A stretch of 64,000 nucleotides of DNA from Bryopsis sp. KO-2023 (lineage: Eukaryota > Chlorophyta > Ulvophyceae > Bryopsidales > Bryopsidaceae): contig BSYQ01000005.1 of assembly GCA_030272585.1 (NCBI GenBank), positions 3,813,501 through 3,877,500 of the forward strand. Reading direction: 5' to 3'. Positions 19,409 to 30,319 of the stretch are shown here, one piece after another (within the stretch, counting starts at the first letter, position 1; every line of letters begins with the position of its first letter). The notes under the pieces are model-generated. The model saw only the letters and a list, made by a program, of their open reading frames with translations. It was not told the origin of the DNA and did not search any database. The translations under genes and the position numbers were made by a program.

Positions 19409-20185
19409 TGGGGTCGATCGACGTCGCTCCTCAAGAGGTCGTGGTGGTCGAAAACGAAACGGGAGTGAAAAAAAAAATGGATAGAAAGATCGATTTTGAA
19501 AAGATCTGGACGAAAAAATCTGTCGACAGGGAGGAGGTTGTTTTTCCAGGGGTATTCCTGAAGTAGGCCAGGCGAAACCAAGGCGAGAGGGTTCCCAACG
19601 GGTTCCCAACGTCGCGGAAAGAAGAGGGCCGAAAATTTTCGACGTGAAAAGTTGGGCGATAGAGATCCCAGGTCGATGAAAAGATCGACAGGTCGAAAAA
19701 CCCTCGATCTCGAAACGAAAAGAGTCGACAAGGGGAGGAAAAGAGACAGAAAGAGAAAAGAGGACCTCTGTCTGTTTTCTTGAGGAGAGTAGACCTGGAA
19801 ATTTAAGCCCCTGGAGCTAGATTTCACAGGAACCTCCAGAAAGGCTTTTTAAGGGTTCTTAAAAGCCCAAAACTAAGCCTTACCTCCACCTAAGTCTGAG
19901 GACTTGCTAGGCGAAAAAGCCTAAGCTTTGTCGACCAAATTCGCCTAAGTCGCCAAGTTCTGCGCCAACTATAGAAGACTATAGAAAACTGCGCCAGGAA
20001 CTGTCGACATGACTCATTTGGTCACTCCAGAAAGTGTGACCCACAGAAAAACGCGCTGCAAGTCGAAAAATCTAACTGCCAGAGCGCGCGGCACGTTAAC
20101 TTTAGCGTGAAAACGACCAAGGCAATGGCTGCCGCAATTGTGAAAAGGTCGGCGTGAAAACGACTAAGGGAACGGCTGGCGCAAT

Positions 20186-20450
20186 TGTGAAAAGTTCGTC
20201 CACAGAAATGTGGTAAAAGCCGAACTGCGCCAACCTGTTGTTTTAAAGGTTGTCTCCACAGAAGTGTGGAAGGACAACTGCGCCAACCTATGGTTGAAGA
20301 AAACGTTGTTCCCACAGAGATGTGGAAAAAGAACTGCGCCAACCAAATTTCAAAGGGTTCCACAGAAATGTGGTTGAAGAGAATTGCGCCACCCTATGGT
20401 TGCAGCAGTAAAGGTCGCCTTCACAGAAATTTGTGATAGGCGAAACTCGC
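20186..20450 (+). repeat. Array of five hairpins in the B1 leader
   Basis: Hairpins of the form CCACA-GAAA-TGTGG start at 20200, 20256 (loop GAAG), 20312 (loop GAGA), 20360 (loop GAAA), and a variant CACA..TGTG at 20422. Each has a different lower stem that pairs: AGTTCG/CGAACT, TGTC/GACA, GTTC/GAAC, AATT/AATT and TCGCCT/AGGCGA. Most are followed by a copy of ACTGCGCCAACC. The array lies about 800 bases after the primer site and just before a TATATATAA word. In B2 one pair becomes G-U in plus-strand RNA and stays paired. A packaging or dimerisation role is only a guess. Confidence 0.75.
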
Positions 20451-20610
20451 AACTCCTAAGGCAGAGAGGTATATATAAATGCGTTACTCTCATTTATGTC
20501 TCGCGCAACGAAGACGAAACGCGCCAGGACATTCAGGGAAACGTGGAAAAAGCGTTCAAGTCGATAAACTTGCTTGGGATAACGCAAGCGCCAGGAAGCA
20601 AGAAGGTATA

Positions 20611-20745
20611 GGAGGTGTTCCTGGTGACGATAAGCCAGATGGTGATGGAGGTGATGACCACCGCAATAGGCGAACCCGTCCTTAGTCACACCCCCGCATT
20701 CCAGGTGCGCCTGATGGCGGAGGTGATGGTGGCGGTGGCGAATAT
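20611..20745 (+). pseudogene. gag: Gag fossil in B1, family A-like
   Basis: One frame reads G-D-D-x-P-D-x-D-G-G-D-D-x-R-x-R-R-x-R-P, a TAG stop, then R-I-P-G-A-P-D-G-G-G. This matches the segment of family A Gag around the Asp-rich to Gly-rich transition (near A0 residues 515-560) in order and spacing. The same piece is in B2 (about 39624-39758) and B3 (57465-57599). It shows that B descends from, or captured sequence of, an A-like gag. Confidence 0.75.
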
Positions 20746-21848
20746 CATCCCAAGAGGCTGGGAGAGCGTTGTGTTCAAGTGTTCTCAAGTAGGATAATAG
20801 AGAACATGTGTGGCTGACGCGAAAACCAAGAAAACGTATGTGGTTGACGCGAAAAAGGATGAAGGCTGGCGAAACAAGGAAAATGCGCCAAGCTAGCCAC
20901 CGAGGGCAAAAGACAAATGAACGCAACAGCTGACGACAGTATCGTGCCTGCAAAAAGCTGTAGTGCATCAGCAGGATATGAGAATAGCGAAGCTGACGCT
21001 GCTATCGACTGGAAAAACTTAGATTTTGCATATTAGGCCTAAAGGGAAAAGGAAAGTTCGCAAAAGGGGGTAAAGTTGCGATATAAAGGTTGAACTTTTA
21101 ACCTAAGTTCGAGTCTGATGAGGCCATGGAAGTTGAGAGTGAGATGGCGCCTCTGACCCAAGAGGTTGTAACGAGAGGTGAAAGGGTGCGAACCATGACT
21201 AGAGGTGGGCGAGGTCAGAAGGTCACTAGATCATGGAGGCGACCAGAGGAGGGTGAGGGCAGAAGTTCACTGGATCGCCAGGAAAATCCGCACCGCCGCA
21301 GAACAAGGCAAAGACCATAAGCTCAAGAGACTAGACGGATCAAAAGGATAAGAACAAAGGATTCTTTCTTCATAGGATTACAAGAAAGATCTTGGAGAAC
21401 CCCCAAATAGACCCGCGAGAGAACGGTAACCCGGTAATCGCAGAGGGGTCAAGGCGAATGGAGTAATGGAGTAAGGTGGTGAAGCTTTTAAGGGTGATGG
21501 TTTTGGTTTTGAAGGCAATTCTAAGGTTTTTCGTTTCTTCTTCTGTGGACCAAGTCCAAAGGTGGACCTAAAAGTATGAAAAGAAGTCAAGCATGTTGGA
21601 CGCGACAGACCTTTGGTCTGTAAAGACAAACTGCGCCATTCTGCTAGAATTCGCGAAGTTAGTCAGAGACCCAACACTAAGAGTGAAGCATGTTTGCTTT
21701 TTGCGCCAACCAGAGAGTGTTGCAGTAAGCTCAGGTTGATGAAAAAAACAGAGCGACCCCAGGTGGTTAGTTGTGTGAGACAATCACCACCAAGCGTTAA
21801 GTTGTCATCTCTAGGAAACTATGGGATGTACACTTCGTTGGTGAGAAG

Positions 21849-21985
21849 AAAAAGACGAGGCTATGGGAGTCGAACCCATATTAGGGCCAACGCCTCGATC
21901 TAACTTCCAGCAAAAGAGATCATGACGAAGCAACTGTGAGCTTCGTATTTTCTAGGTGATGCGTGTGTTGCTGCCCAATGAGCCA
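21849..21985 (-). other. Pol III-type A box / B box and terminator in B1, tRNA-like T arm
   Basis: On the minus strand: A-box-like TGGCTCATTGG (21975-21985), B box GGTTCGACTCC (21866-21876), then a TTTTT terminator (21849-21853). The T arm TATGGG-TTCGACT-CCCATA is perfect and abuts GCCTCG, which pairs with CGAGGC 11 bases upstream of the arm, as in a tRNA acceptor/T-arm minihelix. About 100 bases separate the boxes, too many for a plain tRNA. Kept in B2 (B box 40882-40892) and B3. Confidence 0.5.
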
Positions 21986-22249
21986 CTGTGTTGTGTGCGA
22001 CGTTGCTGGAAGAAGCGACCGCCTGGTGGGAGTATTGTTGATGAAACGTTGGCAAAAGGCGTGGAGAGAACTGGGTTGATGCTGGCTGACGCAAGTGACA
22101 CTGAAGGTGCCAAAAGGAGATGGAGATGGAGTTATGTGATTGAAAACTTCGAGGGGAAAAATTGAATTCTCCCTATGCAAGCGTGGAAGGCTATTATGGC
22201 TGAACCTCAATTGGAGTCAAGTGTGGAGGCAGTTGTGAAGCGCCCCACC

Positions 22250-25200
22250 TAGAGAAATACTTATACGCTGCAAAAGAGCTGGGAGTATAAAGAGGAAGTT
22301 TCCAAGAGGATCTGAACGACCACAACCTTGCGTTCTAAGCAAAAGTGACGAACAGCAAGAAGAGAAGTGGTAAACACGAGTCGCTATATTATGCGAAATG
22401 CACTCGCGTTTATATGGAGCACCTAAGTAGGAGCACGCCTCTAATAAGGGGAAGCGACCAACGCTGTGGTGTTACTACGTTCAGTAGCAGAAGGAAAACG
22501 GGGAAGTGTAAGTGAGTAGAAGCGAGACGCTCCTCCAACACTCCCGAAGATTCCTCTGCATGGAAAGTGCGTTAACTACAGAGATAGCACTAAAACGTTC
22601 AACATGAGAAGTTAAAGAACGTTTACTTGGAAACTCCGTCATGAAGGTATGAGTCGAAGTTTGGGAGAGTATGAAAAATGGAAAAGTAAGAAAAAGTGGG
22701 AAGGAAAGCTAAAGAAGACATGTGGAAAATGTGCTAAGTGAAGAGCACCTGTGGAGTTATTCATTGTGGAAATAACATGATATTTTGGAGAAGGGCCGGA
22801 AGTTTTTCTACCTTGTGAGAGCAAGAAGATCCAACGATTGAGAGAATATGGAGTGTAATTTTAACCAAGTGTGGATGGCGAAATTACAACGAGGGAAAGA
22901 CAATGTGTTAAATAGAGAAAGCGATGGGAGCTTAAAGCGCCACGTTGACGCGCGCAAAACGATGTGTTGTTGAGAACTTTAACCATCGATTGCTCTATTG
23001 TTCTTCCCACCCTAGAACTTTGTTCTATGGGGATACCATGCTTGTGTTAAGCACAAGGAGATGTGCACCCAGTGCGCTGGTTGATGCACTTCCATAAACG
23101 AGGGTCGTCGTTGCAAGGGCAAACTTCCAAGATATTTAAATTTCGATCTACACCACGTGAGATGCGTGAAGCAAGAAGGATCTCCAAGAGAAAACTGCGT
23201 GGAGTTGTTGCCTTATATTATGCGGTAACAAAGAGTATAAAAGAACCTTGAAGTCCATGCGAGGGAATTTGTGTTAACTATCACAAAACCTTGTGCAAAG
23301 GCTAAGGGATACCTCCTAAGGGAGAGGATGTTTATTCGCCACCTGAGCGATTCGAGAGCTAGGTGACGCACTATGTGGATGATAGCCTTGTGCATAACGG
23401 GGTTTAGAGGATGACAATGGTTGACAACCCCATGAGAATGAGATGCAAGTGAAAAACCGCAAAAGGTTGCAAAAAGGTTTGCTGATGGTGGTGAAGCGAA
23501 GAGGAAGGAGTTTATCTCCTAAAATTCATAACACCCTTGAGCATCATGGTTTGAGATTTGGGATATCCACCAAGGGACTTGGTGAGAGGCGTTTGTAAAC
23601 GCGATGCCCTGTTTAGGGACCCCCAATGATGCGTCATCCATGTGTTCATGGTTGATTCCAGGCTGGTTGAGCCGTAGTTGCTCCCAGTGTCTGACAAGTG
23701 TGTGGGGAGGCTGATGGGAAAACAGAAGCCACACCTTCATCATTGGCCTGTAGTGTCAGGACTAACTCCGTGGATGAACTCGACCATATTTCGCTTCAGA
23801 GTGTCCGCATTTGCGAGATCTTCGCCACATCATCCATGTGGATATGTTGTGATGTGTGGTGCATCTTTTTCTCAAGGTTTTATGGAGGTTGACGCATTTT
23901 TATGCGATAAGGCTGGAGATATGTGCAACCTTGCAATATTTGCGCATAGCGACTTGCTGTGTTTGTGTGGAGGCTACCCCCTCTATGTTTTTCTACCCTT
24001 TTGGGACGTGGACGAGGGCGTTCCACTGGCCCCAGGGGGGACAGGAGTGCTCACGAGCGACGAATGAGGTTACCGACGAAGGAGGTCACGAAGTAGTCGT
24101 GAGTGAGGTAAATCGAACAAACGAACGAAGTGAGTCTCTTCAGCAACGGAGTGCGCAGTGAGATTTACTGGCCGTCAGGCCACACTCAAAATTTTGAATT
24201 AAACCCGGTGTATGCACTGGAAATGTGACATGGAGGACGAGTTGAGGGTGGTACTCTCTAGCACAAGTTGCTAAAGTATGTGATGGAGTGGTTTCAAAGA
24301 AGTTGTTTTCGAACGTGATAAAAGAGAACACCCACGAGAGGGACAGCCACAAGTGGCTGAGACGTGATCGATGAACGTGGAGAAAAGGAATTGGAGTGTT
24401 GTGGGATGGTTGAGACACCTTGCTGTCTCCCATGACGGTAAAACCACTATTACAGGGCGTGTGATAGTTGGTGATCTCGAAGTCCTGAGAAACCGTGGCG
24501 AAAATATAGGAGACTCCATAGAATCACACATTAGTCGGGATAAGAATCCTTGCAGGGAACTCGAGGAGCTGAAACTCAATATCTCATTAGAGTATGAGTT
24601 AAAGGATTCGTCAGCTTCAAGACGGCCTTGGTGATGGTCGCCTAGTGTGAAGTCCACCTTAGTTTCGGTAGTACTAAGGGGGAGGAGACGTGATTCTACC
24701 CTAAGTGTTCAAAGAGAGGAACACAGGAGCGAAAAGAGACGTAGCAGCTGGAACCCTGTGCGCCAGCTACCGCGTACGCGCGTGTGAAGACTTCCTAAGG
24801 GAAATGTGGCTACGTTAATATGATGGCGAAACAGTTTACTTAATCCAATACTCGAAGTGGATGGTGCTCTGTGTATCATTTTATTAAGAAGAGAGCGCAA
24901 CACTTGGAGTTCGTTTGTTATCGACGAGTGTGAAGACAATTCCAGCGAGACATGTCAACGCGACTAAGGTGTTAAGGTGATGCATGGCGTGGAATATGTC
25001 TATTTCTGAGGGTGAAGCATATGGACCGACCAAAATACAAGTCTGTCGTTCTGAAAAGGAGAAGGCAAATATTAGCCTCGCGACAGAGGTTCCATGAAGG
25101 ATAAAGCGAGAGTAACTTCGTGGAAGGGATTGAGCAGTAGCTTGATCAATTGACGTCGAGGATCGGTGTGTGCTATCACATGAAGGGCTTAGCTCTGGAG

Positions 25201-26390
25201 GAGATGAAGTTCACAAGAGTTTAATGGACTCTGGCGCAAGTATTTGACAATCCGCCAAGTGCTATGAGTAGTGACTGAACCAGAGCAGCAATCGGTGAAA
25301 GATGAACGAGCAGTGGAGAAAACTCTTGAACGACAAGAGGTGTGATATCTTCAACGACAACAAGTGCGTTTAACCAACGTGTTGGTTGGAGAAAGAGAGA
25401 GACTATCGAGTGCCACAACCAGATTGAGAAACACCACTCTGTTTAAGGTTGATGGTAAAAGGAACTGCATTGGATTACACTTGAGAGTTGAAGAAACACA
25501 AGTGGAGAAAGAAGAAGCAATAGCAACAGTGGACGTCGACTATAAAGGAACCGTGGTGAGCATCTCGGAAGATTTGCAGACGGAGGAGGAGAAGACGAGC
25601 AGAATACGCGATAAATCCTTGTACAGCGGTTGTAAGTCGCCAAAGAGCGCAGTAAAGACTATTCCCATCAAGGTAATAAGTCGGAATGCCGTGCATGGTT
25701 TATAGCCGATCCATCAAAGGCAAGAGGAGTCGCAGATATTACTTCTATTGGCGAAGAACACGAGAATGCCTAACGCATCCTTGTTTATCTTTGTGAGAAA
25801 ATACTTGAAGAATGAGGAGATTATCCACACTACCTTCGGGACTTGCATGATGTATGGGTGCAAACACATGTGAGTGTGGGATACGTTCTAAGTCTTCAAC
25901 GTGGAGCTTGCATATGGTGACTGCCTACAATGGGTAGTGCAGAAAGGAGTTGCATCTTCAAACGTCAGTGAACTGGAAGGAGGAGAAGCGTTAGCTGGAT
26001 AGGCAACCGGTAACGCAAGGATCAACAAGTGGAAGAATTTATCGAGGAAATAAGAAGAGAAGCACGAGGAAGAACAAGCAAGAGATGAATGGCGGTCAGA
26101 GGCATAGGTTCCCTAAAGTGGAATACAAACTCAATAGGTCTTTTTGGGGATGGCAATGGTGGAAGATCCTAGTGTGGGATCACGTGTTGGTACCATTGAC
26201 CCAAAGCCAGCCTATGTAACTCGTCTTCATATGCTACTCTGACTTAGCTGATTTGATTGAGGATTCGATAATGTTGGAGGCGGAGCACTTGGTTGATCAC
26301 AACAGTAACAAAGAATACAAGCGGATGTATTCTGACTTGCCTCCCGACGTGGTAGCCTACCCTCAGGTCAAGGTCAATAGACTATGAGAG
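22250..26390 (+). other. B1 interior without recognised genes
   Basis: Purine-rich non-coding sequence. A short frame at 25203-25243 reads V-H-K-S-L-M-D-S-G-A-S-I and then stops, resembling a retropepsin active site, in particular E's V-P-K-A-I-L-D-S-G-A-S. Stops on either side exclude a working protein. Nothing else could be identified. Confidence 0.45.
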
Positions 26391-27125
26391 GATGGTGCGT
26401 TTATATCAAACAAGAGAAAGAGAACCCAAAGCGGAAGAGGAAGAGCAAGAGTCAAGGACTACTAAGGAGAGCGAGAGAGCGAAACCTGAGACAGAGAGGT
26501 CTAAGGTAGAGAGAAGTGCGGCAAAGAGCGACTACAGGACGGAGAAATGGCTGGAGGTGCTAAAAGGGAGAGCACCGAGTGAGTTCGCTGAAAAGCTGGA
26601 GCTCCACCTGTCAATGTGCGGCCCACATGAGTTGGTGTGCATGTGTATTGGCCACGCACAAGGGTGAAAGTGCGTTATGCTAAGGCCATGGGACAACTGG
26701 TAAAAGCATAGCCTTGGCAGTGGATGGAACGTTAAGCAAGGCTACGTTTCCCAAGCTATTTGTTCTAAGGAGCTCAGAGTTGTTGCCAAATGACGCTCAC
26801 AGCTGAAGGTTGTAAAGGAAGTGCGCCAACCTTGAGTGTTCAAGACTTTGCCGCAGGAGAGCTGACCAAGACACGAGCAAGAGATGTCCAAGATGTCCAA
26901 GATGTCCAAGACAGTGGTGGTTCGTGGGTCAGAAGAAAAAGGTTGAGTTAAAAAGGTTAAGTTGAGTTGAGTAATGCGTTTGAGAATCTTTGCATGGTAT
27001 GGGACGTGCATTGTACTTAGAGGATTAAGTGTGTTAGCTTATGGGTTATGAAGTATTTGTTTGATCGTGGCAGAGAGAAAGAATGTTAGTGTCGCGGACG
27101 CCACTTATTATGGGGCGGGGCAAGT

Positions 27126-27334
27126 TGATAGTGATTTGAGACGAAATGACTGGTCTGGGAGCGTTGAGGTGACTTGTATCATTAGTGTGACTCGTGATAG
27201 CCCTAGAGTACTATTTAAGGGACACGTAGTTAGACACTGGTTGGGTTGTTGTTTTGGTTGGATTCGCTGTTGTAGGGGAACGCTCCCAGGGGGAGTATGT
27301 AGAAAATTTATTTCCACCACACACCCCACTATCA
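27126..27334 (+). repeat. B1 3' LTR, 209 bp
   Basis: Identical by eye to 19186-19394, so the insertion is recent. Followed by the target duplication GGAAT (27335-27339). Confidence 0.93.
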
Positions 27335-27924
27335 GGAATCGTGGTTTCTACAGCAGTGTTTCCTACAGATTTTCCTGATTTGCCTAATGGCATCACCCCA
27401 GCCCATACATTTTTTTCTTGATCTTTCCCAAAAACCTGTTCTTCTTCTTTTTCATCTCTTAAAACCCCAGTTCTTTTCCCTTTTATTTTTCTGCTTTCTT
27501 TTTCTTTTTCAGCCCCTTTTTCATTTTCTTTTTCAATTCTTTTTCCCTTTTCTTTTTCACCCACTGTTTCTTTTGCACTGCTGCTGCTCTTTTCTTCTGA
27601 ACGATGGCCTTCTTCCCTCTTCCTCTCCAGTGTTTCCTGTATTTCCACTGTCAGTAGGTCACAGTATCGGAGACACTGCTCATCCCATGAAGAGTGTTTA
27701 CGGAACGGCCACGAGTAGCTAACTCCCACAGGGCTGCCTTCTCTTCTCTTGCTCCACCTCTGCCACTGTATTGGTTTATGCCTTCGTCCACCACGATTTC
27801 CTCTCCTTTTCTTTCTCTGCTTTTTCTGCAGCTGTTTCCTTCGCTTTATTTCTTTCACCTGGCCAAGCCAATGCTGCATGTCTCCGAGGTATCGACAGAG
27901 CAGCCGTCGCTTGGTTGGCCCTAG
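27335..27924 (-). CDS. pol: Family E Pol N-terminal linker (in -1 frame to gag-protease)
   Basis: This open frame begins one base back from the gag-protease stop and continues through B1 into RT. It is extremely rich in Lys, Glu and Arg, with a first Arg-rich block and then long Glu/Lys runs, so it is probably unstructured. The zero frame reads CCT TTT CAC TAG at the overlap; TTTTCAC is not a canonical slippery heptamer, so how translation enters this frame is unclear. The first ATG (27879) is an alternative start. Confidence 0.7.
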
Positions 27925-29704
27925 TGAAAAGGTCCCGTCTGTGGCAATGGTCCGATCGTCAGCCTTGCCCCTTCCGGCTCTCTCTCCCGCAGTCTCGCCA
28001 TATCGCGAAGGTAGATCTCCTGGGCCCTTTCCGATGGCATGGTGTAAGCATTTCTCAAGCGTTTCTCAGCTAATTCCCTTGCTTCCACTGCGAACCTGGA
28101 GTGGTGCTCAGCCAAAAGCAGTTGCTCCTGGAAGTACTGTCGTGCCTTCCTGTCCTTCTCCTGTTTCTCTCGCTCCGCCGGCGTGTCTTTTCCTTGCCCA
28201 CCATCCATGCTGAAGTTCATTTCCCGGGCACTGCGGTCGAGCATTCGCAGCTCTTCCTTGTAGCGGTTCTGAGCTTCCAAATCCAAAGGATTTTCATCCC
28301 TCTCTTCGTGTCGGTCGGCGGCCTCCATCCGCTGTTTCCTGAGGTAGTCCAGCACTTCTGGGAACCACCATTGCTGCGTCCTCTGACACCACACTTTGTG
28401 ACCGACATTCAAGCTTCGCACAAGCTCCGAGGGTCCCCCAATACCGTCTCTTTCTTCCACTTTCACCTCCTCCTCTGGTTCCAACCCTGGTGGCTGCACT
28501 CTCGCTGCACTGTGTGGCTGGAACTGCGGCGCTTCCCCCAGAAAACTCCCAGTTTCGTGCAGTCCTTCCCAAACGTTCAGCTCTTCCTCTGTCTTGATCG
28601 TAGGGGTCGGCACTTGTCTTGGATCCATAGTGTGGTCAGAAACGGTGTCGGGCTGCACTGCGAGGTAGGTAAACTCAATCGGCACTGACCCTAACTTTTG
28701 TCCACTTATGGTCGTAACAAGGCGGCTTGTGCCATAGTGTATCTCAGCTTGAGCAGCACTCATCCAAGGGGTCCCAATGATCAATGGATAGTGACCGGTC
28801 GAAACGACGTGACATGGAACGACTAGCCGACAGCGACCCACAGACAGCGGCAGTCCTGGCACATATCCCACAGCAGTGCGGATTCCTCCATTGCAGTCTC
28901 GATATCTTCCTTTTGGCGCTTCCATCAAATGAACCAAATCCACCTTTCGCAGTAGTTCTTCCGAGATAACACAAGCACTGGCGCCGGAGTCCAGTATCGC
29001 CTTGGGGACTTTGTGTTCGAGAATCTTCGCAGTAACGGTCGTAACGGCAAACTTAGGAGCATTTACTCCAGCTTCCTCCATTGCATTCACTCCCTTCGGT
29101 TTCTGGAGAGAGTTCAACCAAGCTTCCACGATCTCCGGGTGACACTTGCACAGCTTCGCCAAAGGTACTTCCACCAACTGTTTCTCCAGAAAAGCTTTGG
29201 CTTCAGCCGCTGAGAACATAACTCCAGGGGGAAGTTCTTTTGTCTTTTTCCGAGTAGGCTTCGCTCTCTTCTTCTTCGGTGGCACTGGATCTGGCATAGC
29301 TCTGGCACGTGGAAATGTCGGCATAGGTAACGTGGCTTGAAATCGCGGAACTGGTTCTGGCACTATTTCTGGTTCCTTCTCTGGTTCCTTCACTTCAGGC
29401 ACTCCTTCTTCTTTCTCTGGCTCTGGCACAGCTTCTCCTGGCTCTTCCACGACTGGTTCCGTAAGAACAGGTTCAGTATCCATTGGACTTCCTCCAGCTG
29501 AGGTTCCCGGGGCACTTGGTTCCCCCATCTCCACTTCTTCCACTTCTTCATTCGCTCCAGCACTCTCGTCTACTTCCATCGCTGAGTAGTGTATCTGATC
29601 AGGGGAAAGTTCGTCCGTCTCGAGATAGTTGAAGTCCATGACATAGGTGGAATCGTAATCTTCGAAATAGGTGATGTTGTCGGGACAATGAGCAGCGTAG
29701 TGAC
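27921..29704 (-). CDS. gag-pro: Family E Gag C-terminus and aspartic protease, N-terminus cut by the A array
   Basis: The first E residues, H-Y-A-A-H-C, are the second half of a CCHC zinc knuckle (H-x4-C); the first half lies beyond the array, outside the window. An acidic Pro/Glu-rich linker and a Lys-rich patch follow. The retropepsin has the active site A-I-L-D-S-G-A-S (near 28990) and the later P-L-I-I-G-T-P-W block (near 28770). After it comes a long Glu/Arg-rich tail to TAG 27921-27923. Protease in the gag frame, with RT in the -1 frame, differs from family A. About 89 codons upstream in the open frame are LTR sequence and are excluded here. Confidence 0.87.
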
Positions 29705-30124
29705 TGATAGTGAAGCTTGTGGGTGACGCAATAGTGGTCGGCTGTGTTGGTTGGATTCGTGATAACTTGCTGGCTAACGCAAGTATACTTGTGGGGTTTG
29801 TTGGTTTAGACAACTCTCTAGCTAGCGCGGTTGTGAACGCTACTAGAGCACTTGGGTTGGGAAGTGATTGCGTCAGGCAAACACTTAACACACACACACA
29901 CAAACACACACACAAGCGGGAACACACCAATCCCACGAATCCCGAGTTCTTACAAAATAAAGTGAACGTCAAAACAACGAGTGGGCCTCTTAAGTACCCC
30001 TAAGTGTAGTACGCTGACGCATGCCCCAAACTCTGGGTCTAATCTGTCTTACTCGCGAACCCACATGCGTCAGCCACCCTCGGCTCTATCCCAAACTACC
30101 TCGTATAGCGCTAAAAGACTAACA
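29705..30124 (-). repeat. Array LTR1 (3' LTR of copy X), 420 bp
   Basis: Minus-strand ends TGTTAGTC and CACTATCA. It abuts E gag sequence on the left. A purine tract GCGGGGGGGGCGTA (30125-30138) lies just upstream on the minus strand, proving it is a 3' LTR. Looks identical to LTR2. Confidence 0.93.
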
Positions 30125-30138
30125 TACGCCCCCCCCGC

Positions 30139-30319
30139 AAAAAGTGGGCGCCCACGCACACCAAAACACAAAGAAAAACAAAACACAAAAAACACAAACA
30201 CAAAACTCACCCACTCCCATACCCACACCCAACTGTCTTGGACCTGTCTCTTGCTCTGACGTCTCTGACAGCTGCTGCACGCACACACTTGGTCGACGAT
30301 AACTCCTTTTCCCTCCTCC
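30139..30319 (-). other. Family A 3' untranslated region (copy X)
   Basis: Between the ORF3 stop and the purine tract; A/C-rich on the plus strand, with no coding frame. The equivalent in copy Y is 47980-48160. Confidence 0.6.

Larger units (their letters stand above)
19186..27334 (+). mobile_element. Non-autonomous LTR element B1, 8.15 kb (LARD-like)
   Basis: Two identical-looking 209-bp LTRs with perfect 8-bp inverted ends (TGATAGTG / CACTATCA), primer site at 19397-19408, a purine tract GGGGCGGGGCAAG at 27112-27124, and GGAAT duplicated on both sides. It inserted in E pol. The 7.7-kb interior has no gag or pol, only fossils: a family A-like gag piece near 20611 and a possible protease motif near 25206. 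Short ORFs of 91 codons (26392-26667) and 113 codons (25364-25705) are intact in all B copies, but the copies are too alike for that to prove coding. Such large non-coding elements move with proteins from a partner, here probably family A. Confidence 0.92.
7990..29704 (-). mobile_element. Ty3/gypsy family E element, 3' LTR through gag-protease, broken by nested insertions
   Basis: Read on the minus strand from the right: gag zinc-knuckle tail and protease (29704-27921), pol linker (27924-27335), B1 insertion, RT-RNase H (19185-17674), integrase start (17659-17351), D insertion, rest of integrase (12505-11489), a hAT-like MITE, ORF3 (10839-9043) and the 3' LTR (8584-7990). The 5' part lies beyond the family A array that starts at 29705, outside the window. 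The E pieces across D, B1 and the MITE join without loss at their target duplications. Confidence 0.85.

Noticed and set aside
23678-24067. 129-codon ORF in element B (also 42695 and 60536)
   Set aside because: No family motif and overlaps other frames; preservation among nearly identical copies says little.
29705-29972. N-terminal 89 residues of the apparent E gag-protease ORF
   Set aside because: They are translated from the family A LTR; the open frame crosses the insertion border by chance.
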